This document shows, in pieces, positions 13,356 through 26,800 of a DNA stretch of 64,000 bases (positions are counted from its first letter, which is position 1; each line of letters begins with the position of its first letter). The stretch covers positions 1 through 64,000 of the forward strand of contig JADFUC010002261.1 of NCBI GenBank assembly GCA_019722365.1, in the 5' to 3' direction. Below the pieces are notes generated by a model, which had not been told where the DNA came from, made no database searches, and saw only the letters and a program-made list of their open reading frames with translations. The translations under genes and the position numbers were made by a program. This stretch comes from Lithospermum erythrorhizon. Its lineage: Eukaryota > Streptophyta > Magnoliopsida > Boraginales > Boraginaceae.

Positions 13356-14760
13356 ACATAATCTCTTATTAAATTCTTGTTTTTTAATCTCGTAGAGTTC
13401 TGTGTCGATTAGATAATTGTTATTTTTTAATTAAAATCCAGCAGTATGAGGTTTTTACATGAGAAAGATTAATGCAACAAACAAACTTCCCTAGCCTTCT
13501 TTTTGATAGGAGTGCGGCCTCACTCTCCTCTCACTTGGAGGCTTAGGTTCATATGAGACAAATGAAGTTTTTTGATTTGTTCTATCGATTGATATCGGTT
13601 CTAGCTTCGTAATGCGATTCAGCCCACAGTGGTGTGGACTAACTAGAGCCTTGCAGTTGAGTGCTTTCGTGGATTTCATTACTTGTTAGTCTTGAGAAAA
13701 GATTTGTTCTTGAGTCGTTGGCATAATTGTAAGTGCTACTAATTATTGAGAATAAAATATAGTCGCGATCATGTTTATATATTTATTTGATTTATTCAGA
13801 GATTATGATATAAATTTCCATCAATGGCATCATGAGCCTGTATTAGTTTTATATATTTTGATCTAGGTTTGTTAAACATGAATGTTTAATTGTTTATCAT
13901 ATAATCGGATTTAAATATTTAATGTATTAAATAAATAAATTGCCATATGTATTTATATATGTGAAAATATGTATTTTATATGTTAAGTTCATATTTCATG
14001 ATTATGATTTAACATAGCTAGGATAATTGTTCATATTTTAAGGACTTTTTTATTTGTTTTATTGAAAATTAAAATAAGTATTTTTTAATTAAGTAAGCAA
14101 GCATTGAAAATTTTGAAACTTTTGCAATTTTTACGGGCGTGTTACGTATTGGAAACATACCTTACCTCAGATTTATTTCATAATTTTTTGAAATTGTTTA
14201 AGTGTACAAAAACAATTTTGGAAATTAAATTGTTTTGAAAATTTAAAAGTGCATAATTAATTATTGGCAAAATATTTTGATGTGAATCCAATTGGATTAG
14301 TTCAAAAATATTTGGAAGTAATTTTGCACCAAAGTTCAGAACACGTGTCAGACCGAGTTGACTCGGTCAAACTGAAGCCCCGTCCCGAGGATTGATCGAG
14401 TTATTTCGATCGACTTGGCCCAGGTTCTTACTTTTAGGTTCGACCCGCCTGGATCCGACCGACTTTACGACCCGACCTACCGCCCGTTTTTTCCTTATTT
14501 GACCGGACCGGTTGTCTTTGCTATTGGGCACGATCTAAGTCGAAAACTTGTTTGGTCTTGGACAGCATGGTTTGGCAGGTGGACTCAGAAAAGTGTTCGA
14601 GCTTCACGTACCTGCTTGCTAGAGAGGTGGCATGTGTCATTCATGGCGGTGGTTCGTTTTTTATTTGTTAATCGGCTAGAGTTTTTGCAAAAGCCAATCC
14701 GATTTAAATTTTACTACTATTTTGGAAGACAAAATTATGGTAATTATTTGAATTAGATTT
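13356..14760 (+). mobile_element. Partial copia-type LTR and leader
   Basis: At 13,825 the plus strand has TGGCATCATGAGCCTG, close to the initiator-Met tRNA primer-binding site of copia elements (TGGTATCAGAGCC) with one insertion. The 450 bp upstream would be LTR and the sequence after it leader. An unrecognised open frame (14,415-14,756) with a Pro/Asp-rich start follows. No gag-pol and no second LTR. Confidence 0.4.
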
Positions 14761-15950
14761 TATGACTATTCATCACCTATTGAAATTAGTGTAATGAATT
14801 TTCTTGATTTGGGTGATATTTAATTAATTCAAAGATTTTCCGTTTGATAAGTATCTCTAGATATTTAATTATTTGAGATAGTTAAACATGGTAACTTTTG
14901 CCTACTAATTAACATGTGTAATTATAATTACTTGAGAAGGTAATCGTATCAAGATGAAATAGTTATTGTAATAATTGTTAATACACATATAAATTATATT
15001 AGTATGTTTTACCATAATTACTTGTAAGTAATTATTTTGTTTGATAATTATTGTAATAATTATGTACTAGTAGTAAAACATGTTTAATATTGAAGTGTCA
15101 ATATAAATTACTTGAAAGTAATTTTATCACTATTAAATGATTATTGTAATAATTATTTTGACACAATGACATATATATATATATATATATATTTACATAG
15201 TATTATATGATGAGCTAATTATCTATTTCTATTTAATATATATTTATAAATCCATGATATGTGATTTATTCTTGCATATATATATTGTTATGGGAATGGA
15301 AAGAGGATATATTGATATGACCTAGTTTTTCATTTTATTTAAATCTGAAGATTATCTGGCGAACCGTTTATATGTTATTATAAACGACACTTGATCGTAT
15401 TTATTTATTTTTATTTTATTCATTTATTTTTTACATGGCACAACGTCTTGTGTCTTGGTGTGTTAGTAAATAGATATACTCTAAAGTTGAAGATGGCCTT
15501 CACCATGACGATATTTGGAGGGAGCAGAGAGTTTTCGAGAGGAAGTTGAGAAGAGAATGTCTGAGAGCTGCGTTGCAAAATCTTTGAAAATAAAAGGTCT
15601 TATGTAAGTATTACACTTTGTAAGAAGAAGTGTTGTAATGGAGTCTTTCAAGGTCATATCATACATCCCCTAAATGTGTATTATTTATTATATTTTCATG
15701 ATATGTGCATATTACTTGAGTATATTATACATAATAACATCTTAAATAATATCAAATAATATTAATCGCCCCTCAAAATTTAGAAGGGAAGTATCAAGCC
15801 AATTTTAAGAGTTGTGTGCAACTTGTATCACGGCGTAGGCATGTGCTATGTGTTGGCGAATTGTATTAATTAATGTGATAAGTATGACAATTGATCATGT
15901 TGTCTATAATAACCACGTTACGTTAAAAAAGTGCAGAATTTTAAAATTTT
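14761..15950. repeat. AT-rich tract with repeated palindromes and a TA microsatellite
   Basis: Three diverged units (about 14,928-14,985, 15,020-15,065 and 15,110-15,162) each pair an AATTACTTG..AAGTAATT palindrome with ATTATTGTAATAAT. A TA dinucleotide run lies at 15,173-15,192. No gene. Confidence 0.6.
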
Positions 15951-17930
15951 GATTACCGTGTGGTGGGACCGAGGAGATAGTATTATAAAATAGTTTCGAT
16001 GATAATATTATTTAGATGTCAATTATTTGAGCGAATTACATTTATAATTTAATAATGGCAGGGGACAATTCGAGTTAAGTTAGATCGTTAGAGTAGATTC
16101 ATTAACTCGATTTCAACGTGATTTCGAACCTTCGAAACTCACATTAACGGTTTTTCTTGACTTAAGGCTAAGTTATCATCTTCCATCCTTATCACCAAAA
16201 TCACAAAATATCTTCTCCGTCTTCTTTGTTGGCGAGATTGGCGCCCAGGCACAGGCAAAAATTATTCTTCCGTTCTTGACTTTACATTTGCGTATAAAAG
16301 ATCGCCGAAGGTTGATTATTACGGTTTTACAGCGTCTTACTCATTTGTTGATTTTGAGATGCAGAAAATAGAGTTTTTGGTTGATTTTCTTGGTTGACTT
16401 TTGGTTGACTTTTTACATAATTCAATTTTATGTTGAATCTTAGTTTGTTATAGGTGCTATGATATGTATATAAGTGATGAATTCTGCTTATTGATTTGGG
16501 AGGTTGGTTGAGGATGTTATGGTCGAGGAGTTGACTTTTCTGGAGTTTCGGTTGACTTTGTGAAGTTGATATTTTTTATAAGACTTTTAAATGTGTGCGG
16601 AGTTCAGGGACCTTATTGGTGTTGTTGTGATGTTAAAATGGTGATTTAAAATTGATTAAGGCGATTAGGTTGAAAAGTGTTATTTTGAGGATTTGAGTTA
16701 TGTCGATATTTTGAGTACTATCATGATTCATTTGATGGTATTCTTGGACTTGAGGGTTAATTAGAATACATAAGTTTCCAAAATGGTATTAAAGTAATAA
16801 GGTGGAATTAGCGAGGAGATGGTGATTGGGTAGTTGTGTCCGGCCCAGGGATTATTTATTCGTTGTTTATCCGTGTTTTTAGACGCTTGAAATAGTTCCA
16901 CTAGAGTTTAGGTAGCGTGTCTTAGAGGCATGCGTGTTAGTAGGTTTTTGATTGCCTTATGCTTTAGAAGGCGTTTTGTTGGTCGTGGTAAGGGCAGTTA
17001 CCTTGATTGTCCGGAAGTTTTTTGTGATAGTTAGCGGAGGTCGGTCTTATGCCAGCGTGTGTGTTCTTTCACGTCTTCTCACTTTAGGTGTGTGAACGTA
17101 TTGTTATTGTGAGTAGATTATGGCAAGGAATGATGTACATGTCGTTGTGCTATATGATTCACGTGGAATGATATACATGTAATTGTTGTATGATTGTGAT
17201 TCATTTGTATGATCCATGTTATGATTATGTGATGATTATATTTTGTGGCGTTGAAGAAGATTGCTTGAAAGGTACGTAATGGCTTGAACTCCCAACCTAT
17301 ATTTCTGTATTTCTGTGGCCTTGTTGGCGTTGTTGTATTTCTGTGGCCTTGTCGGCGATTGTATTTGACTTCACGATTGTGAGATGTTTTTAGGCATTGT
17401 GTTTGGAGATTGTTTGGGAGTAGAGTAGTTGGTTATTGAGAGGTGATGGTTAGAGTTATGTATAACTTGAGGTGACGAGTATTAGTTGACCATGTTGGGA
17501 TGATTAGAGGTTGGGTATTTCTCCTTCCTTACTTTGAGATATGTGACGATGTTAATACTACGGTATAAGAGGCGGTATGACTCTTTTAAATGGCTTTCTT
17601 TATTAATGTTGTCGTGGCCACACATACTCGGTATAGGCGTAGAGTTCGACCTTATACTTTCTACGGTATGGAAGCGGTATGTCATGATCACTTTGTTGTA
17701 TAAGAGGAGGTAGGATGGGCGATTGGTCGGATACAACTACTGATTCGTACATGGACGGCCCGTGTAGTTGGGTAAATTTCGGGGGTTCCTGTTTCGAGAT
17801 CCACGGGAAGAGTCAAGTTGGCCCTTGCTGACGACTTGATGCGGCTATCTCCCTTGACCACTTTTTGAGGCGAAATGCGTAAAGAAAAGGAAAGGAAAAT
17901 CCATGTAGTTAATTCCACGCCCACTTAGCC
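15950..17930 (+). repeat. Gypsy-family LTR, plus orientation, truncated or solo
   Basis: Reverse-complement relative of the 30.2 and 37.5 kb LTRs. Shared blocks include TTTCGATGATAATATTATTT (15,997), GAATTACATTTATAATTTA, and TTGGTTGACTTTTGGTTGAC with CATAATTCAATTTTATG (16,390-16,430). No interior follows, so it is a solo or broken LTR. The right end is not defined. Confidence 0.65.
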
Positions 17931-17999
17931 TGGATTTAAGAAATTGCTTTAACTCGTTAACATAATTGAACCATTATGCCTTCTACATCAAATAATGAG

Positions 18000-20564
18000 T
18001 CACTAGTAGGGAACGTAATTCCATTTTAATTATCTTGAAAGTCAATTAAAATTCTAGCAGTCATTATCCGAATAAGCATCAGTTATTAAGTCAATTTTCA
18101 ATTGCTTAATTGATTAAACTTGCAAGTTTAACCAATTGATGTTCATCAATATATATTCATCAAATATAAATATTGAGACATCTCATTATATATCGTTTAA
18201 TTTCATGCATGAGTATAGTCGAATATCATTTTGTATGTGTGCCTTTAGGCTCGGATAATAGTAAGTTGTATAATAATAATAATAATTGACCAATTACTAT
18301 TATACTTGTTGATTAATAAGTAAGATCTAGCAATCGCTCATAACCCTTAAATTATCCATGAGAACCCACCACTAGTAATATACAAATTACTCAAGGTGAA
18401 CACTAAGTTCCGATAATCACAACCAACACAGTCTGATGAATTGACATCTGATTGTCATGACGGGCATAATAAGAATCCAATTTTTATTGATTTCCAACAC
18501 CAAATATACCGATATTAAGCTAATCCGAGGAAAACCTCTTGGTTGGGTGAAGGGCATCTTGTAGTATCTGAAAAGAACTTAAGATGCATTAGCAGTGTGC
18601 GTGGTAGAGATGAATAGTTGGAGTGTAGACCGGTACATTAATGCCGTTAAGCGGCTTGATATGGTGGAGTAGTGTCTTGGAGTAGTTCCAAGCAATAAAG
18701 GCTATCTGACCACCGCACGAAACCAATGCTGAGGCCATAAAGCATATTGAATATCACGGCGAGCGATTGGTCCTAGATGCGGAGTAGTGTTGAATTGAGT
18801 GGGGGCTAGCGTATCTGTCTTGTTATGTGAAAAATAATTGAATTCACGGCTTCTTATATATCAATTTGTTTGTTCACTATGTCTATATTTTATATATCTT
18901 AATTTACATATAACATACATTTGTTTTCTCGTCAGTGAAAAATGAACTGCTACAATACAATTTCTAGAGAGACAACTTGAAAAGTGTTAATGAGAACCTC
19001 TTAGTCTAGAAATACAAGGTAGCCATTCACCTTGGTCAAATCTTGAGTGCAGGCGACAAGCATTTGACGACCAACATAGTGATTGATGATCAATTCTCTT
19101 GGATCGAAAGAGCTTGCAAGCTTGATGAATGTATGGGCTATCGATTTGCATAAGCCCGATGAAATTTGGATTGACGCTTCTAAAATCATAGAAGATATGT
19201 ATATACGTATCCTATGATGACAGAACTTATTAGTTTAACAATTCTTAGACTGCGTATATAAATACTTAGCATGTATTTATATGAGTTGTGTGTTTTAACT
19301 ATGTCGCCTTAAGCGGGAATTATATAGCGGCATATGTTAGGTGACACGATGAGTATAGCATTAGGCTGTTAATATATTATAAAGTTTATTCTTCCTTGAT
19401 ATAGAGAAGGTAGATCTCTCGAGGCGTCTCAATAGTATTGGGGCCGGTGGTTTATGGGGCGCCATAGTACGGTGATTAGTTCAACTTCGAGTAAAAAGAA
19501 AGTAGGTAGGTGTTTCGCTGACCGCAACGCATGGTCCAGCCCTATGACTAGAGATAGTGATAAATGAATTGTAAAAATGTCGTCAAAGGGCAGAGTGGGA
19601 GTTTTGGAAATCGAGTATTTTGATTTCCTATAATAGTGATGATATATACATTCTGCGATAATTATTTGTAACGAAATTCATTTCTCTTAGTTTTAGTTAA
19701 ATGAGATTGCTGAAACTAAGTGTTCAATAAATAGTAATTATAAATTACTAAAATGGAACTCACACGATATCGAGAGGTTATGTCAGTTGCTATATCTCTC
19801 ATGTGCATGTCGATATAATAATCATAATGGTCGATTATATTATTATACGGTGTCTCGAGCCAGTCCACGCGCCGCATCTGATGATGTTGAGTTATATTCG
19901 TGTATGGAATTAAATGGTAGTTCTTCCAGATTGAGAGGTAGATTGAAATCGGCGAGAATGCTACGTCTAGAGGATTTTTGCAGCTTAGTATAAAATCCAT
20001 ATTATTGAACTCATCGAATAAATAAACATGCCAAGTTTGTGCTTGAATGGCCTAACTAATATAGTTCAGCATGCTTGTTAAGTTACTTTTCGTTTAGTCA
20101 TTAAGTTAGCTAACGGCTTAGCGGGTTAGCTTAATTATTGTGCTTGAGTTGAGCTATTCGGGCGAGAAGGGGTTGTGTCTATATATATGAGGTGTTAGAA
20201 AATGACAAGAAACTTTTTGTCATGCTCCCTCTACCCACCGCCTGCCACCCAAATTTGAGTCAAGTTTTTTAGCTCATATTTGTTGTCTGATAGTTCATAG
20301 ATTCTAGCAAATTCAATCACGATATTCAACGTTCTTGAGTGCGGTTGGACTAGCGGAGGCATTTTCATTTGAGGTGCTAAAGGTATTGAGAGTCTCGTTG
20401 AAAGAAGGTTGACAATAATATCCGTTTGTATTGTAAGTACTCTTGTATTCATACGTGTATGTATTTATATATTCGTATGTTTTGTAATTCGATTTTATAC
20501 ATTTATTCGATCTTGGTTGCATTTGTTCATGTTTATTATGAATTAGTTGCGTAATTTTCCAACA
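18000..20564 (+). mobile_element. LTR-type sequence ending at a primer-binding-like site
   Basis: The first part (18,150-18,500) belongs to the LTR repeat family also found at 43.1, 53.3 and 63.6 kb, and ends TTGATTTCCAACA. The last part carries a TATA box (TCTATATATATGAGG near 20,178) and ends TTTTCCAACA at 20,564, followed by TGGTCATCACC, a weak match to a Met-tRNA binding site. The two may be different insertions. No coding domain. Confidence 0.4.
18269..18306. repeat. Conserved LTR hairpin, copy 1
   Basis: TATAATAATAATAATAATTG, then AC, then CAATTACTATTATA, within the LTR repeat shared with 43.8, 54.1 and 63.7 kb. Slightly shortened right arm. Confidence 0.7.
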
Positions 20565-22845
20565 TGGTCATCACCTCAGGATGACTTTCTCGACCCACTG
20601 CGCCCTTCGCTTTCGCAGGTGGGCCGATGTTTGATAATACATTCTAGCCTTCTTTTGATTACCACATATTTTCCTTGCGGTTGAGAGACCTTGAGGTGCA
20701 AAGGGAAGTATAATCATCTTAAAGCGGTCGATATAGGTTGCCCAATGTCCGTTGTATGATGAATCGGATGTCGCGGCCTTGAGGCGGGCTCCCCAACGGT
20801 GGATTTCTTGTTGTCACGGCCAGCGATAAAATCCAGGTTTCCACTTTGGATAAACCAAATGCCCGATGGCAACTAGCAAAAGGTGTGTGCATTGGAGCTG
20901 TATGTTGCGAGGCAATCCCAATTTCTCATATGTGGATAGATACAAAATATACGATGAAGGCCCGCCTGACATCGTTTTGACGGTGTAATTCGCGATAACT
21001 AGTGCAATTACCGGATGATAAATCATAATGAGGGCTTCGAGGCCTGCCCGATTCGAATCTAGAAAAGGAGATAGCTTCCCTTGATATTGGAGGCGGATCA
21101 TGAGGGCTCTGCTCCTCACAGCATAATTTTTTCTAGAATTCTTGAATCGCCTCCTGCGTGCCCACTTTGAAATTGTGTCAATCACGACCCGATCAATCTA
21201 GCGGCGAGTCGCTTGATTTTGTTTTCCTCACGGGGTGGACTCGTATCGGTCCCTCATGTATAGTTTCTATTTTCTCTAGGTGGACTTGAGCTCGCCGCAT
21301 CATGAAACTCCTCTGAATGTCCTCTCTAACTTTTTCCATTTCAATCTTTAACATGCGACACTCATTTGTGTCATGACCATACTCTTTATGGTACTCACAA
21401 AACCTTGACTTGTCCCTATTTGCCTCATATCCTCGTTAGGTGGCTTTGGCAACTAATAATTTTTTGTTCGCCATACAGCGAATAAATCTGACGGCGATCT
21501 TAATGGGATTTAGCCCGCCCGTATCTTTCACATGTGAATAAGTGACGTCGAACTCTCTAACCCCGTGGTGAGTAGGATCTTTATCTAAAGTTTGCCTATC
21601 AACGCGGCTATCCCGTATTTGGCTTGGCCAGGCCTGAGGATCCGCCCCGACTCGGCTGCGAAGGTGGCACGAGGGACGCTCGCTATGTAAATTCTCCAAA
21701 TCAATATGTTTATTGACCATCTTGGTCAACTCATCTTTTGTTAGGGGGTATCGATATTGAACCTTCTTTAGGCTTTACCGTAATTTAGTCGTGGTAAAAG
21801 ACATATAAGCGAACTTATTATCAATGCTTGGGATGTTATTCAAAATGGCTTTGTATCGCTTATGAAAGTCTTTGAGCGACTCACCTTGGCGGTGCACATT
21901 GCGGATCATTAAAGAGAAAGCCCTACCATCATAGCTTTTGTTTTGCCAATGGATGTGCTGCTATTTGGTGATGAAAGCATCATTGTATGAGTGTATGATC
22001 AATTGGAAGGATTCGCTAGTAATTCCATATACGATCAGCAGCGCCCCGATTGGTATTTGGAAATACTTTAGCATATATCATGTCATTACGTGGTGACAGA
22101 TCATTTTGGGCCAAAAAACACTTGAAAATTATGCGGATCCCATACAGCTATCTGTGTAAATTTAGGTAAATAGACCTATTTGTATGGAGGTACTACATTT
22201 AACCCATTAAATAGCATTCTTTGGGAGGATGCATCACTGACTCGCTCTTCCTGGTAAGGAGGCTAGCACCATCTATTTAAACTCATCAAATTCTCTCCTT
22301 CGATTCGCCAAAAACTCTTGTAATAAAACTGCATTGTATACATTGGAGAATTGATTTTCCAGATATGGCCTATAAGAAGTTATCCTTGTGCTATCATATT
22401 TTGGAAGCATAGAGTTGGTATACGATTGGGCATGGGGTGGGGTATAGGGAGGTCGTCGATGCGATAGGATTCTGCTTTCACACCCATGTTTGTATTATGC
22501 CACGATCTACTTAGCAATGACGCTTTCATTTCTTGTGACCCAGATACATCACTTTCACACGAAATGAGTTACTGTCACTGAATCTTGTTCCACAGCCAAC
22601 CTTACACAGCGTAATACTTATGCGAATATCCTACATTGGATATTGCTCTCTTGGAGAATCATTAGGGGGAAACACCTAGTCTTTGTTGAGATGGACTAGG
22701 CCTCACATGAACTGTTCTTCAATGGTTTGAGTCGCGGATGTATTATTTTTTGATTTTGGGGACAGCTAGTCCTTGTTGGTCTCCCACCAGGGCCTTGTGC
22801 CGTTGACCAGTAATTTGTTGAGAGTGTCACGTCACGGTCTATTAG
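20565..22845 (-). mobile_element. Ty3/gypsy gag-protease fragment, minus strand
   Basis: Read on the minus strand: gag motifs with frame shifts (GESLKDFHKRYKAILNNIPS-like near 21,840-21,910; DNKFAYMSFTT; TKMVNKHIDLENL at 21,729), then a YHKEYGHDTNECRMLK block near 21,350-21,400 typical of Tat/Athila-type gag ends, then the protease. RT and integrase are absent. It is cut off by LTR-like sequence at 20.56 kb. Confidence 0.75.
20814..21185 (-). pseudogene. Gypsy (Tat-like) aspartic protease remnant
   Basis: The 123-codon frame contains VIANYTVKTMSGGPSSYILY followed by LSTYEKLGLPR and GHLVYPKW. The family pattern is NYxVKRxLIDxGSSxDILYLSTYEKLGL with G.xVYP later. The catalytic D-T/S-G triplet has become a GGPSS stretch, so it is inactive. 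Confidence 0.8.
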
Positions 22846-23363
22846 GGGTTTGGTTAATCTACCGGTTCCACATCGTGTTCAGTTCGGTTCGATTAAATTC
22901 GATTTTGAAAGGGACGATTTTTTAGCGTGTCATGAACTCAAAATTAAGTCATAAACTAGATTTAATCAATGTAATTTGATGACTCGCTTTAAGATTAATT
23001 ATCTGATCTACATCTGTGTCTGAAATAACGTTAACTTTACGTATCTTTTTGTATTTCACATATTATTATTTTAGAAAAATTTATATATTTTTAATCTGAT
23101 AATAAAACAGTTAAATCTAAATTTCGACTTCTTAAAATGCCTTTGTCACCAATCTTCTGAGATCTTGAAAAAAGATAATAAATGAAAAATTGAAAAATAC
23201 ACGCCAAAATTTAGAAATCGGTTCGGTTATTTCAAAAGCGAGCACAAGTGGATGTTGATTATAAGCCAGCAGAATCTAAATCGGTTGATTCAGATCGTCC
23301 AAAAATTTCGGTTATTTTCGATTCGGTTCGGTGGTTTTTGGATTGTAATGTGCGACCCCTAGG
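22846..23363. mobile_element. hAT-like non-autonomous element
   Basis: Left end TAGGGGTTTGG, right end GCGACCCCTAG, so TAGGGGT is inverted at the two ends. The subterminal regions are rich in GGTTCGGTT and its complement, as in small plant hAT elements. No transposase. An 8-bp target duplication was not seen, so confidence is limited. Confidence 0.45.
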
Positions 23364-23813
23364 TTGTGAGGGACAACCAAGTAGGACTAGGAAGATGTGT
23401 GAACTTGACTCGTGATAAAATTGAAACGATACAATGTTATTATAATTAAACAAAGCATAAAAATCAAAGTCCAATAAATAAAGTGATGTGTGATGAACAC
23501 ATGAAGATAACAGGTCTTTATCATTAAGTGCTACATGTATAATTTGGTTCCTTGATACAACAGTTCAAGTTAATTACATGATATTCAAGTCATATTAGTA
23601 AAATGTCCTTGTAAAGAAAGTCTGTTTAGTTCAGTAAATCTAGTCAAGTATCACAACAGCCCTTTCTAATATGCAAGCTGAGACTTATGGGTATCAAGAA
23701 ACTAGTATTTGACATTTGCACAGGCTTGATTGTCAAGGGTAGAAGAACGGAGTCGATGTGCCCGAAATCTTCAAAACACCGCTCCCTCTATAAATAGTTA
23801 CTAGAAGCACACT
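23364..23813. other. NRAMP 3' flank
   Basis: Directly downstream of the NRAMP stop on the minus strand. No gene. The part nearest the stop is presumably the 3' UTR; no clear polyadenylation signal could be singled out. Confidence 0.4.
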
Positions 23814-26800
23814 TCAGGTTAATGTATTTGGGAGATTGTTGGTAAACACAGGCCATTTAAAGAAGGTGATACTGCGCGAGACGAGGTAGACTACAAATGC
23901 AACATATCCAGTTGTAAATGTGTACACTGTATATGTAAGCATCATTCCAGACACTTCAGCGGAGAAGAAATCAACCAACAGATACCCATTGATCACTATC
24001 ACCAAGGCAGCCACAAGCCACGATATTGTCTACAAAAAATACACACGTCATCAGTTTTTATTGCATTGGATACAAATGACATGTACGCGACAATGTTAAG
24101 GGTTTCTTTTCATCTAGCACATAAGCAAGACACAAAAATAGAACCATTAAAATGCAGGAAATTACGAGTACTGCAGCAGCAAAGTTCTGTTAGCTGAGAA
24201 ATCATCTAGTAACAGTTCTGCCAGACATGAAACATACAGGGGATAAAAAGGAAATGCAATAAAAGTTCAGAGAAATAAAGAGCACAATGTGATGCGAAGA
24301 GATCAGGTAGCCAAAAGGGTTAGTTTATGAGTCTCACTTTAGCCTAAGGGGATGCATTAGACTATAAATCTCCAACAGGTATCTGGACATAAAACCCATG
24401 ACTAAATCCTCGCAGGCATATATAAAAGTGGAAGACAGACGATTTCAACCAACTGTAGACTGTTACTAATATACAAGTTGTCAAAGTATGGATGATGGAG
24501 AAAAACCACGCATAATATAAATTTTAAGCACAACAAGAAAAGACTCGCAATCTTAAGCTCAAACCTAAGAGATTTTCTTGAAAACATACCTTTAGAACAG
24601 GGCCGATTCTGAATACCCCCATGACTTCTTCCTTGGAAACCAGGCAAAGAAGGGGAATAAGAGCGAAAGGGATTTGAATTGATTGAAGAACATTAAGCCA
24701 TTCATTAAGAACATCCAACGAGGACTCAGAGGTGTCGAAAATCAGAGCAACAACCAATGTTGGGACAATGGCAAAACTCCTAGTTATCAATGCCCTCAGC
24801 CATTTCTTAACCCGCAAATTCAGAAAACCTCCCATGATGAATTGCCCAGCATAAGTTCCTGTGATGGTGCTACTTTGACCAGCAGCTAGCAGGCCGATTG
24901 CCCAGATGTATAAAATGGGAAACATTCCGCCACCATACTTTTCCTCAAGATATTGCCCTGCATTCACAAGGCCAATACTGTCTGCTACAGCTGTACCATA
25001 AAAAGCCTTTGCAAAAACTGTTGTAACAAACAGGTTGATCGCAAAAGAAAGAGCAAGGGCGATTGCAGATTCAATGGTGTAGTAATTTAGTGCTTCGCGA
25101 ACCCGTCTTACTTTCCGAATGTCAACTTCTCTGGACTGTACAAGAGCAGAATGTAGAAAGACATTGTGAGGCATGATAATGCAACCCACAACACCAACTG
25201 CTTGTTGAATTGTTCTTGAGCTAAGTTTAGGAACAACAACACCTACAGAGAGAGTTCCAGACAGCTTAAAATATGGAAATAAACACCAATAGAAGCACAG
25301 ATAAATACATACTCCACATAACAAATATGTATTAACTACTTACCTATGAGAAGATCCACTCCACTGGGCTTTGTTTCACCAAACAACCATGCGAAAGAGA
25401 CTGCCATCACAGCAATTAGAACTGCAAACAGAGCTTCCAACTTTCTAACACCATAGTTCTCGAGAAAGAGGAAGATAAAACTGCATTAAGTCCAAAATAG
25501 ATGATTAAAAAATTTAGTCAAGCAAATTTTAAATATATAAAGGAATCAACTTGCCCAAATTCATACAACATTATCATTTGACTGTTTTATACCAAAAAAA
25601 TACTAGGAGTTTATACAAAAAACATACAAATCATCGAAATAACCATTTAGTAATTCCTCAGAGAAATGAAAATAGACTATCTCACCAATCATAAGCAGAT
25701 AATTATAGTTCCATGTATATTTGATTATGCAATTACTATTTGTGTCTTTCATTGTGCCTACACTTCCAAATTAGACTCGCCTCAACTATCTCATAAGAGT
25801 GAAGACCTTTAACATTTCAACACCACTGTATATAAAACGAACAATAATGTACTCCCTCCCATCCCATAAAAATTGTATAGTTCGATTTTCAATTGTCAAA
25901 ATGAGTAAACTTTGTGTCCTTAATTGACACGCAACACTTAATTTGAATCAAATTACCATGTTAATAGTAAAGTAGGATCAAAATATTTTGACCAGTCCTC
26001 AAATATTTTGTTTATGAAGATTCTAATAATTTAGCTATCGATGCTTCTATAATCCCGAGGCCTTCTTGGGGCATGTAATTTTACTATTGATTACTATCTA
26101 TCAGAAGAAAAATACAAAATAATTGATCTTAAGGAGAAGTCGAAAATAATAAAAAAGGAAATGGAAGTGAAGGTTACCAGTCAAGAGCAGTGATGAGAAC
26201 ACCAGCCCAGAGAGGAAAAAACCCATTACTCAAAATCTTGATAGCAATAGCACTTCCAATAACCTCTTGTATATCAGCTCCAATCAAAGCCAGCTCAGCC
26301 ATAACCCATAACAACAAACTAGCCCATTTTGGATACTCATCCCTACAAATTTTAAGCATAAATATGTCATTTTTCTAAAATTCTAAAGGTCATTGTATAA
26401 AATTCGAGGCAGGCCAAGGCCTACCTACAATGCTCAGCCAAGTGTCTACCAGTAGCCACGCCCAGCCGAGCCGACAAAAGCTGAACCAAAAGGCCCATTA
26501 CAGTCGCCCATAACAACAACCACAATAAGGAATATCCAGCAATAGCACCAGCCTGAAGATCTCCTTCCAGGTTACCTGGAGTGACCGAACCAGAAAATTT
26601 ATTCACGAACACCACTAAACTAATACTCCTTCCACTTTATTTATTTGTGTTCGAGCCATTTGTACATATATAAACGAAAAGAAAAAACAGTAAAAAGTAC
26701 ATTGAAAACATAATATGATAATTATTTGAAACTATATAGTTGGTTTGTTGATAATATAATGTCATAAGAAAATGATAAAAGTATATCATTGGTTGTCACA

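Noticed and set aside
24683..24889. Plus-strand open frame opposite NRAMP
   Set aside because: It is the antisense shadow of exon 5, whose minus-strand frame is clearly NRAMP.
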